DNA from: Anastatus disparis
Lineage: Eukaryota; Arthropoda; Insecta; Hymenoptera; Eupelmidae
NCBI GenBank assembly: GCA_017163975.1
Contig: JAFFSR010000347.1
Location: 10,904,430 to 10,968,429, forward strand
Direction: 5' to 3'
DNA length: 64,000 nt
Positions within the stretch are counted from its first letter, which is position 1. Each line of letters starts with the position of its first letter. Shown here piece by piece: positions 40,927 to 52,195 of this stretch. The notes under the pieces are model-generated. The model was not told the DNA's origin. It worked only from the letters and a program-made list of their open reading frames with translations, and did not search any database. Both the position numbers and the translations under genes were made by a program.

Positions 40927-43866
40927 TTATTGTGATGGCATAGGTCCATTTTCTAAGGAGAGGTAATGAGTAAATGCTGAAGATTTAAATGAATGAAGTG
41001 ATGGTGAATTTCGAATTGACTCAGGGAGCTCATTCCATAGGAAGGATGAAGTGACCAAGAACGATCCATTGTAAAATTCAGTAGTTGCAGGTGGTACAGT
41101 CAATGGCCTCACAGCACCCCTCAATGTTCTAACAGATTGATTCCAAATAAATCTAGAATAAAGATAAGAAGGAACTTTAGTAGAGAACATCTTATAAAGA
41201 AAGGAGGATGCAAAATATTTTCTTCTACTGGAGGTAGATAACCAGCCCAATTTTGTACGATAAGCAGAAATATGCTCACGTCTGCCAACACCATAAACAT
41301 AGCGAATACCAGAGTTGATGACTCTCTGAAGCCTCAAGTCAAGTTCAGCCGACAAATCAGAATAAACGAGGCAACAATAATCGATGAGCGGAAAAAGTAA
41401 AGTCTGTATCAGATGCTTACGAAGAGCAATGTTAGTACTCTTTCGAAAGTAGTTTAACCTGTAGAACAAAGAAAAAGACTTATTACAAACCCGAGAGATG
41501 TGCTCCTTCCAATTCAGTTTACTATCCAACCACACCCCTAAATTCCGAACAGAAGATTCAAACCTAACAGTAGTGCCATTAATTTGGACACCAGCAGCCT
41601 GTATAGTAGACAGCAAATTAATATAATAATAGGAGCCAATAATTATGGCCTTAGTTTTACCGACATTCAATTTAAGGCAATTTCTAGCAGCCCAATCAGA
41701 GATAGCAACAGCATGTGCACTCATAATAGAAGAGTAAACATCCAATTTATCCAAAGGAAAATGGACATATACCTGAAGATCATCAGCATATATAAGGTAT
41801 TGAATATCAGGACCAAAATCAATAGCAACATCATTCACATATATAGAGAATAATAACGGCCCCAATACAGATCCTTGAGGAACTCCCATACTAAGAGAGA
41901 GGTAATTAGATACATTACCACCCTCGCCAATAACAGCCTGCTGACGACCCGCAAGATAAGAGGCAAACCATCTGATTACCGTGATAGAGACATCAAGTGA
42001 TGACATTTTTCTAAGCAAAATAGCATGGTTCACGGTATCAAATGCCTTACTGAAATCAAATAGCAAAAGCAAGGTGACATAGCGTCTATCCATATTGAGT
42101 CTAATATCATCTGTCAGTCTCAACAAGGCTGTCTGTGTACTATGCCCAGTCCTAAATCCAGTTTGCCGCGGATCCAATAGTTGTCTAGTGGACAAATATT
42201 CATACAACTGCTGATGGACAAGACGCTCAAGTACCTTTGACAGAAACGATAATAAGGAAATAGGTCGAATATCATTCATAGATTGTGGAGAAGTAACTTT
42301 ATTAATAGTTTTAATAAGCGATAACTTCCAACATGATGGGAAAAGACATTCTTTCAAGGAATCGTTGAAAATGCGACACAAGAATTTACCGATAACAGGA
42401 AATGCAGTATTAATAAGAGACTGAGGAATGTCATCTGGACCCCTCGCCTGCGTAGTAAAACTACGCACAGCCTGACCAACCTGAAACAGCGACACCTCAG
42501 AGAACGTAAACATAGGTTTAAATGGTTCATCCTCAGCTAAAGTATTCGAATAATCAAAGACTGAGGTGACCGATCTATCAGATGCTACACTGGAAAAATG
42601 ACAATTTAGCTCATCAATAGAGAAAGGGTGACAAGAAGTATTTCCACTCGAACAAATACCGAGATTACGCAGCTCCTTCCAGATTTGCCGAGAATCATTT
42701 AGCCCAGAGAGCCTGCCATAATAATAAAGGAGTTTTGAAGACTCAATGCTCTCATGAGCACGATCACGTGCAGCTCTATATGATAGCAAGTCAAAGGGAA
42801 GTCGTGAGCGTTTATAGCGTCTATAAAGCCGGTCTCTATCATGAACCAAACCACGATGCTCTGCAGTGATCCATGGACGACGATTTACACCCTGTCGAAC
42901 CTTTTTAATGGGAACAAAGAGTGAAATTGCTTCACTTAGATGGCCATAAAGACAATTAAGACGAGTTTCGAGATCTGAATCGCCATTACAGATAGAGCAA
43001 TCCAAAGAGGAAAAATAATCAATCAGCCTTGTGTTATCAACAGCCTTATAGTCTCGATAAGAGAAATCATTAAGCACAGGCTTAGAAAGAGAAGACTTGA
43101 CAGTGGCTGCAATGAAATCATGTCCATCTATAAATGGCACATCAGTCTTCCAATAATCAAGCAAGGAATCACTTGCATCCACAAGGCATAAATCTAGCCA
43201 AGTATCAGATGTGGCAGTGTGATGAGTTGCACCGTAAGGCACAGAAAAGAGTGCATTTTCCTTGATCAAACCCTTCAGAAACAAAGAGTCATCAGAATCA
43301 GTAGATAGGTTTGTATTGAAATCACCCAAGATAACTTTAGTGCTATAATCATGCATATAAGATGACAGATCAGGAATAAAATCAGTTCCAGCCAAGAATG
43401 GAGCATGAGGTGGTCTGTAGACTACTCCAACAAAAATAGGAGAAGCAACATCATGAGTTTTAATCTCACAAAAGAGATATTCAGGTAAGCCTGGCTTACC
43501 ACACCAGCCACCTTTTGAAGAACACAGTCGTATGCAATCCAGTGAGCGATGAACATATAGAGCAACACCACCACCTCTAGTGTTACGATCCTGTCTGAAA
43601 AGCACATAGTCATCTATGGCTATAAGCGAGTCAGAGACTATCTGACCCAGCTTTGTCTCAGTCACAGCCACCACATGAAAATAAGTGCGAGAAGCCAAAA
43701 ATAATCTTATCATTTCAATATGAGCACGAATGGAGTTGGCATTAAAATGACAAACCCTGAGACCATCCTCAGTAGAGACATGTTTTGTAATGGTAGATGA
43801 AGATGAAGTATTATTAGTAGGTAACAGAGAATCAGAAGGGAAGGAAGAAGAAAATGGACTTACCAC
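40927..43866 (-). CDS. LINE ORF2: AP endonuclease and reverse transcriptase, 979+ aa
   Basis: Residues about 35-265 are the apurinic-type endonuclease: VCHFNANSIR, AVTETKL (catalytic Glu), RGGGVALYV, LGDFNTNL (Asp/Asn) and DGHDFI (final Asp-His). Residues about 460-760 are the reverse transcriptase: ARGPDDIPQ, NDIRPISLLSFLSKVLE, FDFSKAFDTVNH (first Asp), GVPQGSVLGPLLFSIYVND and YLIYADDLQVYV (catalytic Asp pair). The C-terminal 200 residues match related LINEs. The enzyme nicks target DNA and copies the RNA into it. The frame has no ATG near its start: it is open upstream through the end of ORF1 in the -1 frame as far as a TGA at about 43934, and the first listed codon (43866) is GTG. Translation may therefore need frameshifting or reinitiation. 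Confidence 0.92.
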   Translation of the reverse strand: MVSPFSSSFPSDSLLPTNNTSSSSTITKHVSTEDGLRVCHFNANSIRAHIEMIRLFLASRTYFHVVAVTETKLGQIVSDSLIAIDDYVLFRQDRNTRGGGVALYVHRSLDCIRLCSSKGGWCGKPGLPEYLFCEIKTHDVASPIFVGVVYRPPHAPFLAGTDFIPDLSSYMHDYSTKVILGDFNTNLSTDSDDSLFLKGLIKENALFSVPYGATHHTATSDTWLDLCLVDASDSLLDYWKTDVPFIDGHDFIAATVKSSLSKPVLNDFSYRDYKAVDNTRLIDYFSSLDCSICNGDSDLETRLNCLYGHLSEAISLFVPIKKVRQGVNRRPWITAEHRGLVHDRDRLYRRYKRSRLPFDLLSYRAARDRAHESIESSKLLYYYGRLSGLNDSRQIWKELRNLGICSSGNTSCHPFSIDELNCHFSSVASDRSVTSVFDYSNTLAEDEPFKPMFTFSEVSLFQVGQAVRSFTTQARGPDDIPQSLINTAFPVIGKFLCRIFNDSLKECLFPSCWKLSLIKTINKVTSPQSMNDIRPISLLSFLSKVLERLVHQQLYEYLSTRQLLDPRQTGFRTGHSTQTALLRLTDDIRLNMDRRYVTLLLLFDFSKAFDTVNHAILLRKMSSLDVSITVIRWFASYLAGRQQAVIGEGGNVSNYLSLSMGVPQGSVLGPLLFSIYVNDVAIDFGPDIQYLIYADDLQVYVHFPLDKLDVYSSIMSAHAVAISDWAARNCLKLNVGKTKAIIIGSYYYINLLSTIQAAGVQINGTTVRFESSVRNLGVWLDSKLNWKEHISRVCNKSFSLFYRLNYFRKSTNIALRKHLIQTLLFPLIDYCCLVYSDLSAELDLRLQRVINSGIRYVYGVGRREHISAYRTKLGWLSTSSRRKYFASSFLYKMFSTKVPSYLYSRFIWNQSVRTLRGAVRPLTVPPATTEFYNGSFLVTSSFLWNELPESIRNSPSLHSFKSSAFTHYLSLENGPMPSQ

Positions 43867-43877
43867 AGCATCTCGAA

Positions 43878-45161
43878 TCAGCTCGCTTCTCCGTTGCTGA
43901 TGGGAGTTATTTTTGCTAAAAAAGCATTCAGGTCAGCATCAGTAGTAATACGCACAGGTATCCGATCCCCCTTCTTCCTAGCGTATATCATTCCATTTCG
44001 CACAAATGTGACAAAGTCATATTTTTTATCCTTTGCCTTTTCTAAGACTCGCAGCTTCAACTGATGTAATGAGCTAGGCAGATACTCGTTTATATTAATC
44101 ACCGACGATGTCAGAGACTCAACATTTTTATTATCAGGAGGCAGATGATCATTTATTTTAGATGATGATAGCTTTCCAAACTTCGCTTTAGAAGCAATTA
44201 CAGCACGAGCCAATGATGCACTCTTCATAGTGACAAGTAAAGGCACAGTAGATGGACGAACAGGATGTTGTGCAGATGCAGATGTTGATAATGAAGAGGC
44301 AGATTCTGTTGCAGACGCTGCATCAGTCGCCAATGAACCAGCAGCCGCAGTACCATCCACAACTAGAGAGCGCCTAAGAGGTCGAACCGATGTTATGTCA
44401 CCGAGAGAGTACCCAGAGTCAAGTATAGTCAACACAGCCAAGACAGCAGACCTTAGATCCTTCAATTCCTCCGGCACAAATCCTCCCACTACTAGATCAG
44501 AAGACCTCTCAAAACGCACCTGCTGCGCAGCCAAAGCCTCACATTGAAGCGACAAGGACTTGTTGGCCCTATCCAACTCTTGGAGCTTAGCAGAAAGAGA
44601 CTCTGCTGAAGACGCAGACACATCAGAAGACGCGGCAAGTAAACCATCCACTCTCATTTTGAGCTCACGCTGCTCTCCACGAAACTGCTCCAGCGTAGCC
44701 TCACTACTGCTCAATCGTTCCTGAAAGGTTGTACTGATAGCGTCCACACGAGATTCAAGCGCTGTGAACCTATCGCCAAGTGCAGTAAGTCGAGATACAA
44801 TAGCAGTTATGTTGGTATCCATGGAGTCTATTTTATCCAGCTTATTCATTTTCTCCAATATGGCAGCCAGGATATCATTTGGTGGCATAGCTGTTGATGG
44901 TGATGGCGTTCTAGGTGGGCATGGAGAGAGAGTTGCATTGTGCGCAGAGGAAAGGGAGCCTGATCGCGGTCGAAAACAATCAGGATTTACAGCCGCCAAA
45001 CACAGACTGCACATCAATATAGTTTTGTTATCCTGATCTCTAACAGATGTGAAAGTAGTGCAGGAGCTATGATAAGTTCTCTCACACCTTCCACAAACTT
45101 TAGGCTTGGAGGTATGGGTGAAAACCTTAGAACAGAAACTGCAGTGTGTTGATGGTGCCAT
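43878..45161 (-). CDS. LINE ORF1: PHD-type zinc finger and coiled coil, 427 aa
   Basis: ATG at 45161. Residues 8-54 form a PHD-like finger, with Cys pairs CSFC, CGRC, then H and C (YHSSC), then CSLC. Residues about 95-220 are a long coiled coil (KMNKLDKIDSMD and repeated heptads). The region to 330 is Ser/Ala-rich and the end (residues 330-427) looks like the basic C-terminal domain of ORF1 proteins (LRVLEKAKDKKYDFVTFVRNGMIYARKK). Such proteins bind LINE RNA as multimers; the finger may read chromatin or simply bind RNA. The frame is intact. Confidence 0.85.
   Translation of the reverse strand: MAPSTHCSFCSKVFTHTSKPKVCGRCERTYHSSCTTFTSVRDQDNKTILMCSLCLAAVNPDCFRPRSGSLSSAHNATLSPCPPRTPSPSTAMPPNDILAAILEKMNKLDKIDSMDTNITAIVSRLTALGDRFTALESRVDAISTTFQERLSSSEATLEQFRGEQRELKMRVDGLLAASSDVSASSAESLSAKLQELDRANKSLSLQCEALAAQQVRFERSSDLVVGGFVPEELKDLRSAVLAVLTILDSGYSLGDITSVRPLRRSLVVDGTAAAGSLATDAASATESASSLSTSASAQHPVRPSTVPLLVTMKSASLARAVIASKAKFGKLSSSKINDHLPPDNKNVESLTSSVININEYLPSSLHQLKLRVLEKAKDKKYDFVTFVRNGMIYARKKGDRIPVRITTDADLNAFLAKITPISNGEAS
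43880..43938 (-). promoter_or_regulatory. Candidate -1 frameshift site at the ORF1/ORF2 overlap
   Basis: TTTTTTA at 43923-43917 (minus strand) is in the T_TTT_TTA phase of ORF1 (GCT TTT TTA), 13 codons before the ORF1 stop at 43880-43878. The -1 frame is ORF2, open from a TGA just upstream. A 6-bp stem, ATCAGC with GCTGAT, begins 15 nt downstream and includes the ORF1 stop. Confidence 0.45.
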
Positions 45162-45306
45162 AGTTTATGCAGTGTGAAAAAGATTAAGTATATAAAGACC
45201 TTAATAAAAATGAAAAGAATAAAAAATAAAATAAAATTAGCGTCGGGGAAAGATGAGATGCAAAAACAGAACAGAGCGGAGAAAAAGAAAAACACTATAC
45301 TGTGTG

Positions 45307-45895
45307 AATAATACAACGTATTAAACGTTTTGATGTGACAACTATAAAAGTTTTGATAAAAGTTTTGATGTGCATTAATAATTAGAAGTAGTAGTGGATA
45401 AGCGCCTTAATTTTAATTGACGATGGTAATTAACGATGACAACAGTTATCCAACAAGAGAGATTAATTAGTACAAGAAGTATGCAATAGATGGCGCCACG
45501 TATATTAACGTTGTAGAATTTCAGTACAGAATAATCAACGACAAGAATTCAGAAATTACGCCACTCTAAGACGTAAATAAGAAGTAGTAGTGGAATAGCA
45601 TACCAATTTAGTTGATGAAGATAATGGTCATCTACAATAATACAACGTATTAATTATAAAAGTTTTGATGTGCATTAATAATTAGAAGTACTAGTGGATA
45701 AGCGCCTTAATTTTGATTGACGATGGTAATTAACGATGATAACAGTTATCCAACAAGAGAGATTAAATAGTACAAGAAGTATGCAATAGATGCAATAGAT
45801 GGCGCCACATATAATAATGTTGTAGGATTTCACTACAGAGAAATTGGCGCCAAAAAATTAGAGGTTATGTCGCTCTAAGACACTAAAAATAATAA
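45307..45895 (-). repeat. Two 300-bp tandem units in the LINE 5' region
   Basis: AAAAGTTTTGATGTGCATTA starts at 45358 and again at 45658, exactly 300 bp apart, with matching sequence through GATGGCGCCAC and CTCTAAGAC. Tandem 5' monomers act as promoters in some LINEs. Confidence 0.75.
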
Positions 45896-46190
45896 AAATG
45901 CACCAAAAAACAACTTCAACACTGCACTACACACCATCAAACAGACCAGTCACAGGAACAGCAAAACAACAGCAAAAATCTCCATGCAAATCAGCGGCAG
46001 CAGCAATCAAAGTACTACACCAACAGCAGAGCAGAGTTAGGAAAATCGTCACAGAGTCACAAAAAAGATGCATGCAGATGCATACAAATGCAGCCAATGC
46101 CTACTGACCCCTTCAGACGACCCCCTAAAACAAATTTCACTCCGCGAAGTGAAAAAATCTATTGTTAAAAGCGATTTATAATAGAGAGCA
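45896..46190 (-). other. Probable remaining 5' UTR of the LINE
   Basis: Comparatively GC-rich DNA (CAGCAGCAATC, GCAGATGCAT) between the tandem units and the next LINE's 3' end. The 69-codon + strand frame has no motif. Confidence 0.4.
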
Positions 46191-46194
46191 ATAG

Positions 46195-47980
46195 GAAGCC
46201 GATGTGTCGCTACTTACGCCAGAGAGAGGAGGAGAGAGAGAGAGATAGATAATTAAGTTTATTAATGTACATTATGTTGTACAACAAAATAAAGTTGTTA
46301 CAAAGCAGTCAATAATACAAACAGCAAAAAAGTAAAAAAATAAAAATACAATAGAAAGAAAAAATCTCATGAGAAAAAAAAATATTTAAACAAATGAATA
46401 ATAGTATAAATTCAATAAAAATAAAAGATAAAAAAATAAAAATGAAAATAAAAACAAAAATAAAATAAAAATATTAATAAATTATTATTGAGGCAGAGGT
46501 CCACGCTCTAAGGATAGGAAGTAGGAAAATGAGGCAGACTTGAACAGTGACAGTGAGGGTAAGCTTCTCAATGCTGAAGGAAGATCATTCCATAACCGCG
46601 ATGAAGCGACCAGGAATGACTTTTGGTAATATTCTGTAGATGCGAAAGGAATGGTCAATGGCCTCACATCACCCCTCAAAGCCCTCACAGGCTGGCTTCA
46701 CAGGTACCTGGAAAATAGATAGGAAGGAGAGCGTGATAAAAATGTTTTGTACAGGAATGTGGCGGTGAAGTAATTTCTACGACCCGCTGTGGATAACCAG
46801 CCCAAAGTGAACCTGTGAGCAGAGATATGCTCGCACCTACCTACACCATAAATGTAACGCACGCCAGAGTTAATAACCCTCTGAAGCCTTAGATCAAGCT
46901 CAGCCGATAGATCAGAATAGACGAGGCAGCAGTAATCCAAGAGGGGGAACAGCAGTGTCTGAATGAGGTGCTTACGTAAAGCGAGAGTAGTACTCTTTCT
47001 AAAAAAGTTAAGCCTATAGAGAAGAGAGTAAGACCTAGTGCATACATTTGTAATGTGATCCCTCCAGTTCAATTTGCTATCCAACCACACTCCCAGACTA
47101 CGGACAGACGACTCAAACTTGATGACGTTACCATCAATTGGAACACCAGGTATCGGCAGTGTAGATAGCACATTAATATAGTAGTAAGATCCAATGATTA
47201 TGGCTTTAGTTTTGCTCACATTCAAGTTTAGATGATTACTCGAGGCCCAATTTGATATCAGCAAAGCATGATCACTCATAAGAGTAGTGTAAAAATCAAG
47301 CTGAGCAATCAGTAAGTGTACATGCACCTGCAGATCATCAGCATATATAAGATACTGAACATTAGAGTGAAAGCCAGTAGCCACATCATTAATGTAGATG
47401 GAAAATAGAAGAGGCCCAAGAACAGAGCCTTGAGGAACACCAGTATTCAATGAGACAAGATCTGATTGACTACCAGCAGCATCAATTACAGCCTGACGAC
47501 AATCAGACAAATAAGAACCAAACCATCTAACAACAGTCGGCGATATATCTAGAGAACACAGCTTGCGGAGTAAAGTGGTGTGACAGACCGTGTCAAATGC
47601 CTTGCTGAAGTCAAATAACAGGAGCATAGTTACGTAGCGTCGGTCCATATTAAGTCTAATGTCCTCAGTCAGTTTAAGAAGTGCGGTCTGAGTACTATGT
47701 CCAGTCCTAAAGCCGGTCTGATGTTCGTGAAGTAGTTGTCTAGTAGTCAAGTAACAATACAGTTGATCATATACAAGACGCTCAAGAATCTTGGACATAA
47801 AGGACAGTAGTGAGATCGGCCTTATGTCACCCATGGTGCGCGGGGAAGAGACCTTGTTGATTGCAGTAACGAACGAGATCTTCCAACAAGAAGGAAAAAC
47901 GCACTCGCGCAGAGAGTTCAATACGACACAGAATAGGTCCTATAATCGGAAAAACTATATAAATAATAGATTGGGGAATC

Positions 47981-47983
<3 letters not shown>
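46195..47983 (-). pseudogene. 5'-truncated LINE relative, RT and C-terminus only
   Basis: The 47921-46485 frame matches the neighbouring LINE ORF2 from the RT N-terminus (FPSCWKISFVTAINKV, NDIRP replaced by GDIRPISLLSFMSK, FDFSKAFDTVCH, YLIYADDLQVHV) to the end. One TGA at 46700-46698 interrupts the otherwise continuous frame and a frame change lies near 47925. The protein is clearly related to, but well diverged from, the 40.9-kb copy. The 5' cut is at about 47983 next to a GA microsatellite, and the 3' end has the family's GTACATTATGTTGTACAA block. Truncation from the 5' side is typical of incomplete target-primed reverse transcription. Confidence 0.85.

Positions 47984-48023
<40 letters not shown>
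47984..48023. repeat. GA microsatellite
   Basis: About 20 pure GA repeats directly at the truncation point of the LINE fragment. Confidence 0.9.
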
Positions 48024-48025
<2 letters not shown>

Positions 48026-48261
48026 CATCTGTAAGACTGAACTCGACGCTGTTTATTATTACTTATTTAATAAGTAATAAAAAACTCGAAAACTTGTGAA
48101 AACTTTTTCTTAACGGGATGTCGGAGCTGCTGGAATCATTTTTTGCTTTTTTCATTTCATTGATATCTTTATAATTTTATAATTTAAACAAATATAATGT
48201 ATATAGTATAGCATGGTATGAGTATAAACTCAGGAAAATTCAGGAGAAATTTGCTTTACAA

Positions 48262-49221
48262 TTGAAGAAAAGGGAAGAAGAAATCTGTGATTTAAAAATG
48301 AAAAATAAAGTTTTGTTAGAAAAAAATGAAAAAGAAATCGGTGAATTAAAAATAGAAAATAAAGATTTATTGGAAAAGGGTAATTTGTTGAAAGAACTAA
48401 ATCAAGAAATGAAAAAAAAATCTATTATTAGGAGAAAATATATGCAGTTTACAGGAGAGGCAATCCAGGGTATCAGAGATTACTTGCACAAATGGTAAAA
48501 AAGAAGGAGAGATATGATAACAATGTTGAAAACATATTAGTAAGTACCAATAACAGTGAAGATATACAAACTATTTATACCAACATTAAGCAAACACTAT
48601 GCCAAACAGGAAAACAATTTGATAAAGTTGAATTAAGTAGGAACAAAATATTAATAAGATATAACAATAATGATGTGGAAGAGGTGGAAAAAGTTATTAA
48701 AGATAAAAGTGAAAAAGATATAATATAACAGAAATTGAAAAGAGAAAAATCCCCGACTTAAGATAGTGGGTATAGATAGTATAAATATACATAACCCAGA
48801 TGAAATTAAAAGAGATATTATATTAAGAAACAAACTAGAAAAAAGCGAAGAAATTAGTCTCGTGTTTAAGTACAGGAATAAAAGAACAAACTTATGGACA
48901 GTTATAGTTGAAGCAAATGCTAGTGCATATATTAGGATTGTGTCAAAAGGTAAAGTTTATGTTGGGTTTTCAAATTGTAGAGTGTATCATGATTTTAACA
49001 TTAACATGTATCATCAATGTTGTACATATGGTCACATACAGAAAAAGTGTCAGTGGAAGGTATGTTGTCAATATTATGCTGGTGAGTATGATGGTAAAAC
49101 TTGTAACCAAAGGGATATGCTAAAGTGCAATAGCTGTCATAAGTCTAATGAAAAATATAAAACAAATTCGCAGACTAATCACTCAGCCAATAATAGAGAA
49201 TTGTGTTCAGCGTATAAATAA
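48262..49221 (+). pseudogene. ORF1 (Gag-like) of the jockey-like element, broken
   Basis: The 48262-48498 frame is a coiled coil (ELKIENKDLLEKGNLLKELN). The 48492-48728 frame continues with a mixed domain, and 48766-49221 ends in Cys/His knuckles: CCTYGHIQKKC, then CCQYYAGEYDGKTC and CNSC. Knuckles bind nucleic acid, so this is the RNA-packaging protein. Two frame changes separate the three parts. Confidence 0.75.
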
Positions 49222-49329
49222 ATGATAAGAAAAGTAATTAAGAAAAGTGATTATCCCTATGATCCAACTACGAGAAATGAAAGATAGATACATACACTGA
49301 AATTATTTATTTATTTTTTTTTCATAAAA

Positions 49330-50467
49330 ATGTCTCAAAATATTGAATTAATAAAAGAAATTGCAAATGATTTGGTAAATGTTAAAATAGCGTATAATGA
49401 TATACACTCACTTAATAATTCAGTCGAGATTAAGTCAGATTATATAATGTGTTTAAATGTGAGAAGTTTGAATTCTAACTTTAAAACCTTACAGACCTTT
49501 GTTGGGAGTTTGACAATCAAACCTTATATGATAGTCTGTACAGAATCCTGGAACCTTGTGCAACACTAATACTTTGGGATATCTGGATATGATATATACT
49601 ACAATTATAGTTGTATAATTGAGCTGATGAAGTTGTAATGTATATTAGGAAAGTATAACAAAAACTATTGAAATTATTGATATTGGTAAAGTCAGAATAC
49701 TTCATATTAAAATTAAACTAAATAATAATAGCAATCTTGAAATATCTGCCTTATACAGATTTCATGACTTACACTGTTCTGAGTTTAATATATACCTGAA
49801 AACACTTTTTAGATCAAAAAAGAAATTCTAAAAACCATCTGACTGTGGCAGATTTTAATATTGATATCCTGAAGACTAATGTATATGGAGAAGAGATTTT
49901 TTAAATAACTTCTTAGAGAAGAGTTATATTCCAGGGTTTACTGGCATAACTAGGCCAGGTAGTGGTGATTATCAGAATGGTTTATGTATTGATAACGTAT
50001 TTGTAAAAATAGCAAATATCTCTGTTAAAACTTTTAAATTGAATATGTCATCTCCGGATCATTATCCTTTATTTATCAGTATAAATAAACCTCCACAAAG
50101 TAAAGAACCTGATAACAAAATATTTTATAACTATAACAAAATGTATAATATAGCCAAAGAAGAAGACTGGAGTGCATTTCAATTGATTCATGATCCAGAC
50201 TATGCAATGGATAGCTTAATATATAATATTAATGATTGCATGAGTAAAGCTAAATACAATATAAAGGATAAAAGTAATAAAAGTGATAGTGCTCCCAGAT
50301 CTGATTGGATAACTAGTGCTATTCTAAAGTCTTGTAGAAGAAAAAAATACTTGTATAAAAAAATGAAAAATGATCCTAACAATGTTCAATTAAAGGAGGA
50401 TTTTAATAATTATGTTAAGGTACTATATAAGATTATAAAAGATGCTAAAATTAAATATGAAAAGATC
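49330..50467 (+). pseudogene. Endonuclease part of the jockey-like ORF2, broken
   Basis: Readable blocks are MCLNVRSLNSNF and IVCTESW (catalytic Glu) at 49440-49550, VADFNIDIL at about 49848 and SSPDHYPLF at about 50046 (the final Asp-His). The 50039-50467 frame then gives the linker to RT. Several stops lie between 49566 and 50030. Confidence 0.7.
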
Positions 50468-50700
50468 TAATTACTGCAAATCAAAGCAATACAAGTAAAT
50501 TGTGGAATATTATACATAGAAAGATAGGAAAAGTAAAAATTAGTAATTATGATGTAATTAACAAAATTGTTGATGTAAACTAAAAATCATTAATGGATCC
50601 TTATGAAATGGCATGCTAGATGAATGATCGATATGGGTATAAAATTAAGCAACAAAATCAAAGTTTCTGATAAGAAATTTAAATTGACAATGTCAAGTCT

Positions 50701-52184
50701 ATGTTTCTGAGACCAACCAATAGATATGAAATTCAGACAATCATACGGAACATGAAAATTAAAAACAGTGGACCGGATGGTATAAGTACCAAAACTATTA
50801 AGACACTATCGGGTTTGATATCAGATACACTTGTCTGTATTTTTAATGAATGCATGAAGCGGTCTATTTGGTCTGATGCGTTGAAAAAGTCTGAGGATGT
50901 GCCAGTATATAAATCAGGTGGCAGACTAGATGTAAACAACAATAGGCCAATATCACTGGTCTCTAATTTAGCTAAAATATTTGAAAAGATTATCTACAAT
51001 AGATTATGTGACTTTATTTATAGTAACAGAATAATATCTAGTCAACAATTTGGATTCGTTAAGAATAAAGGTACAAAGGATCTATTAAATATAATAACCA
51101 ATAGAATATATGAAAATCTTGATAGTAACAAACTTTTATTAATCACTTTTTTGGACCTTGCAAAGGCATTTGACACTGTTAATTACGGAATATTGTTAAA
51201 TAAATTGTATAATTATGGTGTTCGTGGCAATGCTTATAGTCTCATAAAAAGTTATTTGACTAACAGATGTCAGAAGTTAAAATTGGAAATTGTAAGAGTG
51301 ATTTTGTGATGACACATATTGGTGTTCCTCAGGGTACTATCCTGGGACCTCTATTGTTCATTCTATATAAGAACGATCTTTTTAAGATGACATCGGACCG
51401 GGATATATTTTCATATGCAGACGATACTGCAATAGTGGTAGCTGGGAAAATCTGGCCTGAAGTTCAGCATAGAATGAATGAATATTTGAACATTGTGGAT
51501 GATTGGCTTGCTTGTAATAAACTGTCTCTGAATATAAAGAAAACTTTCCATCTTACGTTTGGAAATTATTGTGATAGTGTTCCTAAAGAAATACAAATAA
51601 AAATATAAGAGCATTATATAAGGAGAGTTAATAAATGTAAATACTTAGGTTTAATTATAGACTACAATTTAAAATGGAACAGGTACGTTAAATACATTAT
51701 AGATAAAACTAGATACTTGATCTTCGTGTTTCACAAAATATCTAAATATATGAATACTGACTCATTGAGAATGATTTATTATACCCTATTTCATAGTGTG
51801 ATAAATTATGGAATAGCTGCTTGGGGTCGAGCTTACAAGAATCAGATTAATTTATTGCGAAGAGTAGAGTATAGACTATTCAAAATTATGAATAAAATCA
51901 AATTCGTACTAGAAAACCCAATGAATTTGAAGCAAACGTACATATATGAGGCCTTAAATATTAACTGTAATAAACTAAAAGAAGATTTCCATAACACCAC
52001 CAGTATTACAAGAAACAAGAGTCTAATTATATCAAAAAGAAATCAAACTGTCACCGAGAAAAGTTCTTTTATTATTGTCATTAATTCTTTTTATAGTTTA
52101 CCTAATGAATATAAAATTTTGGATTTGTTCAAAAATAACAGTAAAAGAAAGTTGAAAGAATGGACGATGCAAAATTTTTATTAA
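50701..52184 (+). pseudogene. Reverse transcriptase and tail of the jockey-like ORF2, broken
   Basis: The frame 50701-51309 shows NSGPDGISTKTIK, NNRPISLVSNLAKIFEK and FLDLAKAFDTVN (first Asp). Frame 51267-51608 shows GVPQGTILGPLLFILYKNDL and FSYADDTAIVV (Asp pair). Frame 51717-52184 shows the conserved tail INYGIAAWG. Two frame changes split the RT. Confidence 0.85.
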
Positions 52185-52195
52185 GAGTAGATAAG

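Larger units (their letters stand above)
40734..46190 (-). mobile_element. Near-intact non-LTR retrotransposon (LINE), PHD-finger type
   Basis: The minus strand carries a 5' region with two 300-bp tandem units, a 427-codon ORF1, a 979-codon ORF2 and a 3' end in short TATATC repeats preceded by TTGTACAATATAATGTACAT. The same 3' block ends the truncated relative at 46195. An AP-type endonuclease with a jockey/CR1-style RT, together with a PHD-type ORF1, suggests the CR1-like group; this is inference. Both ORFs are uninterrupted, so the copy may be recent and active. The 5' end is approximate. Confidence 0.85.

Noticed and set aside
41584..41853. + strand frame inside the LINE ORF2 (also 44230-44547 and 44764-45036)
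   Set aside because: Antisense to intact LINE ORFs.
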